From Cryptomeria japonica (lineage: Eukaryota; Streptophyta; Pinopsida; Cupressales; Cupressaceae): 64,000 bases of DNA. Below are positions 56,947-64,000 of this stretch, piece after piece. Both the position numbers and the translations under genes were made by a program. The stretch is taken from assembly GCF_030272615.1 (NCBI RefSeq), contig NC_081411.1:211870744-211934743 (forward strand), read 5' to 3'. Position 1 is the first letter of the stretch; each line of letters opens with the position of its first letter. Under the pieces are notes generated by a model. That model was given only the letters and a program-made list of their open reading frames with translations. It had not been told where the DNA came from and made no database searches.

Positions 56947-58155
56947 GTTCCTGGAATGCTTCCTCGAATGCTTCCCCTTGTGTCGATTCCCATATATACG
57001 GTTCGCCCTTCCTTGTCAGTTTGTCCAGTGGGAATGAAAGTTGGGCAAAGTTCTTAATGAACTTCCGGTAGTATCCAATGTGTCCCAAGAAGGACTTGAC
57101 TCCCGTCACATCAATGGGCGACTCCATTTCCACAATTACCCGTACCTTATCCAGGTCAGTTTTCAATCCAGCTTTACAAACGATATGGCCCAACAACTTC
57201 CCTTGCGGTACCATGAATCTGCATTTCTGTGGATTTAAGGCGAGCCTGGCCCTTCGACATCTCTCCATGTACTCTCTTAGTGCCATCAAGTGAGCGTCTT
57301 CACTACTGAAAATCGACCAGTCATCCAACGGGGCTTTCAAATTTCCCACAAACATCTTATCGAACATGTGAAGGACTATCCTCTGGAAGGTCGCGGGAGC
57401 ATTGCACAACCCAAATGGCATCCGGTTGTACGCATAGACTCCGTCCTTCACCACAAAGGTGGTCTTCAACTTGTCCTCCTCAGCTATCGAAATACTAAAA
57501 AGCCGTCCAGAAATGAGTACATTTCATGGCCAACCACCTCCTCGAGGATGTTGTCTATGAAAGGTATAGGAAACGGATCCTTGATGGTGACTGCGTTGAG
57601 GCACAGAAAATCCACACAGATGTGGATCTGGTTGGCCTCCATCAGTGAGATCACAATCGGCAAGACCCACTCACTTGTCTCCACCCAAAATATGATGTCA
57701 GCCTCCAGCATCCGTTCAGTCTCTTCGTTCACTTTGGCAACATAGTTCTTATTCATGTGGTACGGCCTCTTCCGTACCGGTTGGGCTCCCGGGACCAATG
57801 GTATCCGATGGACGCACATTTCTGGCGGGACCCCCTTCAGATCCTTGTAGGACCAAGCGAATATGTCCTTGTATTCCACGAAGATTTTGAATCCTACCGC
57901 CTTCTGCACTGGGCTCCAATCGTCGCCTACCCAGATATTTTGGGTGTTGGCAGTGTCTCCTAAGTTTGTCTCCTTCACGGTGGGATCTTCGTACCGCATT
58001 GGTCTGTCCTTTGAAAATTCGTACGCCGGGACATCATTTACTTTGGTGTCTCCCTCCTTATACTCCGTGTACTCTGGTGGGAACTCCTCCTCGCCTGGCT
58101 CGTCCTCAATCTGCAGCATGTGACAAGCAGGGTGAAACACTTCATAGTCTTCCAT
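56947..58155 (-). pseudogene. Element E reverse transcriptase
   Basis: Two minus-strand frames. 57484-58155 has the linker plus fingers: YKDIFAWSYKDLKGVPPEM, HRIPLVPGAQPVRKRPYHMN, CVDFLCLNAVTIKDPFPIPF, MYSFLDGF, then a stop. 57469 to about 56950 has YNRMPFGLCNAPATFQRIVL, the catalytic box as APLDDWSIFS (Tyr of YxDD lost, both Asp kept), PQKCRFMVPQGKLLGHIV, and FLGHIGYYRKFIKNFA. The break at about 57475 falls in the palm, so no full RT is made. Confidence 0.92.
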
Positions 58156-58158
58156 TTG

Positions 58159-58734
58159 CTAGTAGAAGACTCCATTCAATGAGGAAGTGTCATCATCGAA
58201 GCATCCACCCAGTTCAAGTACCCCTTCATCGTTTGGTTCCCTCTCGTCTTTACCTTCATAAGAATCCCACTCCCATCTATTTGAGTCCTCTGAATCCGAG
58301 TCAGATGATGCAAGCTCCTCCCCGACAACCTGGGTCCTTAGGTCAATGATGTACTTCCGCCCCCCTTTCTCCATGGAAAGGGTGTTCTGCTTCTAGTTGT
58401 GATTCACCTTTGCTTTGACCAGCCACCCTCTCCCTAAGATGGCGTTGTAGCCCTTCTTATGTGGGATCACCACAAAATCCAGGACAAATGGTTGTGTTCC
58501 GATCGTCACTTGTTGTGCCATAAGCATTCCCAGGGGTTTTATCCCATGTTGGTCCGTGCCAAGCAAGTTAAAAGTTGGTGGCCATAGTGTCGATTTGCCA
58601 AGCTTCTTCCAGGTTTCTTCATAAAGGATATTTACTTCAGACCCGCCATCTACAATGGTGTCCGTTAGGATGGTCCCGAGTATACCCATTTCCACGACTG
58701 CAGGATGTTGACTGTTGTTTAATGTCAGGATCAA
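58159..58734 (-). pseudogene. Element E protease and linker
   Basis: 58393-58734 on the minus strand: LNNSQHPAVVEMGILG, then the retropepsin box TDTIVDGGSEVNILYEETW. D-G-G in place of D-S/T-G is usual for this plant gypsy group. It continues with NLLGTDQHGI and HKKGYNAILGRGWL. A stop at about 58393 separates it from an acidic linker (58159-58374) that leads to RT. Confidence 0.9.
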
Positions 58735-60200
58735 GGGGTCTATTGCTGACCCGCCAGAGGAATTCGTACCCTACGTTATCCAACTCTACACGGTTATTGG
58801 TACTGAACGCACGAGTGTCGTACGTAGTTGAGGTATTGTTTCCAGAAGGTCCTTCACTTTTACGGGTACTTCTATCTGCAACATTTGCTTCAGAATATTT
58901 TCCTCTACCTCTGTTGTGCCATCATCTCTTTCTCCACTTGGGCTTTCGCCTCTAGTGTTCGTTGTTTCTCCGTACATGGGTCAAGGTAGGTGGCTTTCTT
59001 CATCTTCGACCTTGTGAAAGCCAACACCGGCTCCGCCTTCCCCGTTCCCTCGATTTTTAGTAGGTTGACCGCAGACTTTGGGCAGTTTCCGTCGTCATGA
59101 TCTCCTGGTCCACACCACTTCCACAACTTTTGTGGGGTTTCTTCCGTTGTGCAATCTCTAGCGAAGTGCCCCCACTGGTTGCAGGCCCTATACTAGATCA
59201 TTGGTCGCCCTTTTGCGTCGTACTGGATCCAGCTCCGGTTGTTATTATTATTGTTATTGCTTTTTCCTCCCTGCCGATTGTTCCGATACCCGCCAAATGA
59301 TGCATTGTTATTGGTGGGTTGGGTCATGCCCACTACTGCAGACGCTGACAACTTCTCGTGTAAAGAGGATCTGTTGATTCCTCGTCTTCATATTATAAGG
59401 GCATTCCTTTGTCGAATGTCCCATTATTTGGCAAATGTCACAGCAGGCCTTCTTTGGGCACGAACCTTTCGTGTGGCCGTCAATTCTGCATTCAGTATAC
59501 CATAAATTGCCTTCCTCAGTTTTGCTCGTGCTCCCCTTCATTGTTTTAAACTCTTTCATCATTTGCTCCATGTCTTTCCAGAGCGCCTGGACCTTCTTGC
59601 TAGATCCCCCGCCGCTGCTACTTTCTTCATTTTTTTTCGAAGGGAAGGCCTCAATCCTTCCACAAACCATATCTTCTTCAACCCATCTGTTGTCTGGCTA
59701 TCCATCTTCCCCAACAACTCTTTCAGCCTCCGGCCATATGTGCGGACCGTCTCCTTTTTACCTTGTTTTGTACTATAGATTTCAGCCACAATTTCATTAT
59801 CGTCTCGTAGTAGCTGAAACTCTGCTTGAAATTCTTTCTCTAAGTTAGCCCATGTAGTCACCTTTTGTTTATCTATGTCGGAGTACCAATCAATGGCTAC
59901 TCCCCTCAGTGTGGACGGAAATTGCAGCACCCACTCTGCCTGGTCCACCACCCCATTGGCGGACCAGATGGTCTCACATGCCGTACGGGGTCTTCCTTCC
60001 CATCTCCAGTGAACTTTGGCAATTTTTGCCGACTCGCCATTACATTTCTTGGCAGCGGCCCGATCTACCCTCCGAAACTAGAATTTGACCCTCCAGGAAC
60101 TCCTCCTCCAAACACTGGTCCTCTCGAAAGTACTCCGCTGAGATTTGGTCCGTTGGGTCCGACCAAGTTGCTCTGACTACCATGGTGTGATGAGCCTACC
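58735..60200 (-). pseudogene. Element E Gag with multiple zinc knuckles
   Basis: Minus strand, from the right: a Gly/Pro-rich start (GVLSRGPVFGGGVPGGSN), PLPRNVMASRQKLPKFTGDG, then the Gag core at 59559-59951 (EWVLQFPSTLRGVAIDWYSD, ETVRTYGRRLKELLGKMDSQ). 59308-59670 holds knuckles CRIDGHTKGSC (preceded by Tyr where the first Cys is expected) and CDICQIMGHSTKEC (complete). Near 59080-59190 are CNQWGHFARDC and CGPGDHDDGNC. Four knuckle-like motifs in two pairs are therefore visible, more than the one or two usual in gypsy Gag. Stops and shifts separate the parts. Confidence 0.85.
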
Positions 60201-60240
60201 CAGAACAGATTGCTTCTACTACCGTGACCTTGTGTCCTCT

Positions 60241-61295
60241 TGTTGATGTGTCTTTTGTACACAACCAAACACAGAATAAAATACCCAAAGGTATCTTATC
60301 CTCTCTTGATTAAAGCTCCCCGAATGCTGAAGATTTCCCAGAAGGATCAATCGGAGAAACTCCAAGGTTCTGTTATGTAGGTTCTCTACTTTTGGATAAG
60401 CACCAGTGGTCATTGTGTTTGCTGTTTTACAAGGGGCCTTACGTACTTTCTGAGAAAGCTTGCTCTTGCAACTACTTTTCAATGAGGAAATTGAATTCTC
60501 CTAATACTAACTGATGTTTCAAAAAAGGCAAGAGATAAGGGCTTTCAGGAGGCGATACTAAATAATCCTAGGAATGACTAAAAGGGGACTGGTGCTGATA
60601 AAACTCTACCAATTTCAGTATTGCCAAAAGATTACAACTCTATTTGAATTGGTGTGATCTTCTAAGGGGATTCAATGATTTTCGAATCATCAATGGGATA
60701 GATACTATCACTAAGATACATATCAATATCTCCAATAATGATTGAACTCTTAAACAATCTTAATATCTTCAGTTGACCACACAAGACGTGCTTACAATCA
60801 GTAAGGAGCTAGTGGTTTGGACTATGAGTTTTACCAAAGATCAAACACAACATTCGTCCTTCAATCTAATTCTAAGACTTAAGTACTATCTCTACTAAGA
60901 GTGATTCAAGAAGATAAACAACCATGAAAATAGCCACAAGGATTGCAATAAAACACCATAACTTCAATATTTCATTGATCTCATAGCAAAATAAACAACA
61001 ATTGTTCAACTTTCTTTCTTAACTATTTCTTTCTCTGCTGCTAACAGTCTTAATCTTATTTCTCTTTTCTCTAACTCTAACCCTCTAAAATGAATTGAGT
61101 GAGGGCTTATATAGCACTCTCAAATACAATGAACGGCTTGGATCTAAAGAAGATCAAAGGCTAAGATTGACACCTAAACCCTAATTAGGGTTTGTTACAA
61201 AAAGACCCCATTTAGATAAACATTATCAATCCATAGCCAATAGAAATTGTCACAAATAACGAGGAAACATAGCCCAGTGGGAATAAAGTTGCCAC
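60241..61295 (-). repeat. Probable 3' LTR of element F
   Basis: Non-coding ~1.05 kb block between the gag start of element E and the extra ORF of element F. A minus-strand TATA box CTATATAA (61108-61115) lies about 180 bases inside its right side, as expected for U3 of a minus-strand LTR. The exact ends are not fixed because the second LTR is outside the window. Confidence 0.5.
61108..61115 (-). promoter_or_regulatory. TATA box in the element F LTR
   Basis: Minus strand CTATATAAG followed by CCCTCACTCAATTC. A good consensus, consistent with an LTR promoter. Confidence 0.55.
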
Positions 61296-61301
61296 ATCAT
61301 T

Positions 61302-64000
61302 TTACAACAACTTCTCATCTAGAATTTTGTTCCCTTTTCTATGTTCTTTTCTGGCATATTCAATGAATCTGGACATAATCCCCTCAATTTCAGCAATGGG
61401 AATCTCATGCAAGTTCTTCATTCGTTCATCCAAGTGAAGGACTTGATCAAAAGCTGCGAGAAGGGTCATCTCCCATCCAGGCTCTAGCTCTTTTGTTTTC
61501 TCGATCAGGAACATAGTAGCACACATCTGATCTCGTTGCTTTTCTATGACCATGTTCTCCTCTTTGCAAAAAATAATCTTGATCCTATCTTCCAATTCTT
61601 GGATATCCACATCTGTTTCGATCTCTATCCTTCTGTCAAGGATTGTACACAATACATCAAACACCTTATCCTGAATAGGGTGGATAGTGCCTTCAACTTG
61701 GCTGCATCTATTATTGATGTCTTCAAAAAGAACTTCCTTCATTTGGAGCAAAGTTGACCATTGCAGAAGGTTATGGGTTCCTCCCTTCATTATCTTTTCT
61801 TGTGCTAAAATCTGCCTAGGCATCCTTCTTATCACTTGTAAGACCGAGATGACAATGTCTCAAGTGTGAGTGAATGCATCCACAGTTATTAATAGATTAT
61901 GAATGATCTCAAGGACTTGGATAGCCCTGTGGACTGTCTTCATCATTCATGTTACAAATTCAATGGCTACCTTGTAAGATTCATCAATCCATGAACTCAT
62001 GAGTTAGGTAAGTTCTTCATCCTTTCTGCCTCATTTATTGATCCAGGAGGAAGTGCATGCAAAGATGCTATTGCTGGATCCTGTAGCCTTAATGGTTTTG
62101 ATTAAGGTGGCTAAAATAATTCCTCCAAGCACTAACCTCCCTTTCTAACCTCTTATTCTTTTCCATTTCTTCTTTGAGTTTGTCATTAAGTGCTCTCACT
62201 CAATCAGTTGCTTCTTCCATGGCCTGCTCAGAGGTAAATGGACCAAGATCAAATGTCTCTAAATCATATTCCTCTGCCATAATCTTATTCTCATACTTGT
62301 CCACTACTAGTGTAGCTACCTGTATCTTCCTGAATCCTGCATCATCTCTAATTACCTTTGACATCTTTGTAGCCTTCTTCTTTTCGATTTCTTCTTGGGA
62401 ATTTCCTATGAGACTTTCCAAATCGAATACTTGTTCTTCCTCTTCAACTACAACTACCCTTGTCAGCCTTTCTTTTAGCCAATCTGGAATGGAAGAGTTT
62501 CTTTCCCTTACCTATATTTCCTTAGGCACAGGTCTATCGTCTCTGAAAGGAGATGTTGCTTCATCATCATTCTTTTCTTCTTGTTGTTCATTAGCACCAA
62601 CCTAGAGAGATTGACTTGATGAGTGCTGAGGTGTTCATCCTTTGCCTTGTTTATCATTCTGCACCATGGATTCCATAGACTCATCAATTTCATACACTAT
62701 CTATCTTTGATCCTCTCCTTGACTTATCTCCTTTTCATGTCTAGAAGACATACTCGGTGGACGATCAGGATTCACCTTTTGTTTCTTCTTGGAGGGTTCT
62801 CTCTTCTCAGGTCCTTTTCTCTTCGACCCTTTGGAATGAGAAGTATTCTCACTCACACTTGCTTCTCCTTCTTTTGTTCTTGTTTCTAGGGTGAATGTCA
62901 TGGCTATATGCTGCTCCTTTAGTTTTTGATGTTGTACGTCCACCCATCTACGAGTGCAATTTAAAACAGGGTCCATCAATGCTCTCAGGTCTGCAGCTTC
63001 TTGCTCATTCTAATCTATCTTCACTTCTTTATCTTCCTTCTCATAGGATGATTGAAAATATCTTCCACTGTCTTGGGCTTGATCGGCTACTTAATAAATT
63101 TTACATTTCCTTATAGATCCAAGGGTAATCTAGAATGCATCTTTCTTTTCACCTCCACATCATGTTGAACATTCATCCAGAAATCCTCTACTTGAAACTC
63201 ATGTCTGTACTTCTTCCCAACTGTCTGTTCCAAATGACCATGAGGATCGAAATTCTCTCTCAAGGCAAAGGATGTGAATGAATACAGAGATAATTCCTTT
63301 TCTGCATCTTCTGCGGCTTGAGAATTAGGACACAGTTCAATTGAATTTCCCAATAAAATAGGTACGGGGATACCATTTCCATGCTTATGTCTTGATGCTT
63401 TAGCATAAGCTGCCAATTGTCTAGTCACTTCAAGTAATATTATTCTGTCTGTAGGATATCTTGGCAACATATAGGGAGGTGAAGGACATCCGTGAACCCT
63501 GATGTAGGTGAATTTTGGAAATTGAATGAACGATGCACCATGTTTCTTCACGAGCTCCTGTGCCTCCGAAGACAATCGATGGTGAATCCCTCCTTGCAAT
63601 GCCCTAGTGATATACATTGTGAAGGTGTCATTGACTAGCTTGTAGTCATTCTTAGGCGGATGATGCAGTTGAACATAAGAATCACATGCTCTTATCTCTC
63701 TTGTCCCTCTCCCAACAACTCCTCTATGAGGTAGCCCTACATACTCAAAACTTCTGACTAAAGAATATATAACATATGAACTCATGTGGAATGACTTAGT
63801 AGGGACTAGCCTCCTCAATTGCATGTCGAAGAAGAAGGCCTGAGAGGCACCTATAACCCGATAGAGCATGGTTATCAAGTCTCTAAATTCCTCTTGGAAA
63901 TCAATTCTATGTGGCGAATTAGGTATCTTGTTCAAGCGAGACCTACTTTTGAGTAACCAATTCTTATTGATGAGGTTCAGACAGGTATCAGGATCATCTT
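61302..64000 (-). pseudogene. Extra ORF of element F, running off the window
   Basis: Minus strand. 63111-63935 is a 274-codon frame that stays open to the window edge: FRDLITMLYRVIGASQAFFF, SYVIYSLVRSFEYVGLPHRG, FIQFPKFTYIRVHGCPSPPY. Next come 62200-62979 frames, Lys/Glu-rich with a nuclear-signal-like cluster (KRKGPEKREPSKKKQK). Last is 61302-61835 (177 codons), mostly helical and coiled-coil-like (LEDRIKIIFCKEENMVIEKQ, ending KGNKILDEKLL), stopping at the LTR. Stops and shifts separate these parts. Position next to the LTR and sense orientation match the extra ORF of element E, but the sequences are not obviously similar. I recognise no domain; the first part has the look of plant mobile-domain or putative transposon proteins. 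Confidence 0.55.

Larger units (their letters stand above)
51762..60240 (-). mobile_element. Ty3/gypsy element E (3' LTR to gag), minus strand, incomplete
   Basis: Order from right to left on the minus strand: Gag with zinc knuckles, protease, RT, RNase H, integrase, a repeat-rich spacer, an extra ORF region, polypurine tract, LTR. The 5' LTR and primer site should lie right of 60240 but are cut off by element F and not found before the window ends. Frames are close to intact with few lesions per domain. The left boundary interrupts a plus-strand gag, with TTTGA (51757-51761) as the candidate target duplication. Its second copy is not visible. Confidence 0.85.

Overview
This window is nuclear DNA of a seed plant with a large, transposon-filled genome. 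It holds plant-type CACTA (En/Spm), Ty1/copia and Ty3/gypsy elements, primer-binding sites matching plant tRNAs, GT-AG introns and AT-rich spacers. A gymnosperm is my best guess, from the element types and the slow, deeply nested layering, but nothing in the sequence proves it. I see no ordinary host housekeeping gene, no complete RNA gene and no CRISPR array. Almost every coding segment belongs to a mobile element.

Layout. 1-5 kb: a decayed gypsy pol (about 50-2990) and a pair of 342-bp direct repeats (3538-3880 and 4328-4670). 5.4 to about 39 kb: one CACTA-type element read left to right and split by later insertions. Its TNP2-like transposase runs 5371-9185 and resumes at 16645-17094. Copia element A (9191-16644, TSD GATGA) sits inside its DUF4216 domain. 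After the transposase comes a multi-exon gene region (17297-23296) with a SET-domain exon and, further on, a Transposase_24 (TNPA-like) region. Copia element B (23376-38760, TSD TGAAT) lies just behind it. Element B has an intact 1374-codon Gag-Pol, but its leader is split 15 bases after the LTR by element C (23961-32474, TSD GCTTC). Element C is a minus-strand, gypsy-derived, non-autonomous element with a 1065-codon protease/G-patch ORF and an exact tRNA-Trp primer-binding site. By-eye LTR comparison gives C as the youngest insertion, then B, then A.

39-48 kb: an 868-bp tandem duplication, a gypsy RNase H fragment, 88-bp repeats rich in CGTCGGAATTCCGACG-like palindromes, and a decayed minus-strand gypsy integrase. 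48-50.8 kb: unassigned. 50.8-51.76 kb: a plus-strand gypsy gag cut by the LTR of gypsy element E. Element E (minus strand, 51762 to about 60240) has LTR, polypurine tract, a large extra ORF region, integrase, RNase H, RT, protease and a Gag with several zinc knuckles. Its promoter-end LTR is not in the window. About 60.24 kb to the end: the LTR and another large minus-strand extra ORF of a further element (F), which runs off the right edge.

The points most worth a second look are the SET-domain exon apparently spliced into the CACTA TNPA-like gene, three hairpins with compensatory changes in the leader of copia B, the protease/G-patch element C, and the extra ORFs placed between integrase and 3' LTR (E) or directly against an LTR (F).
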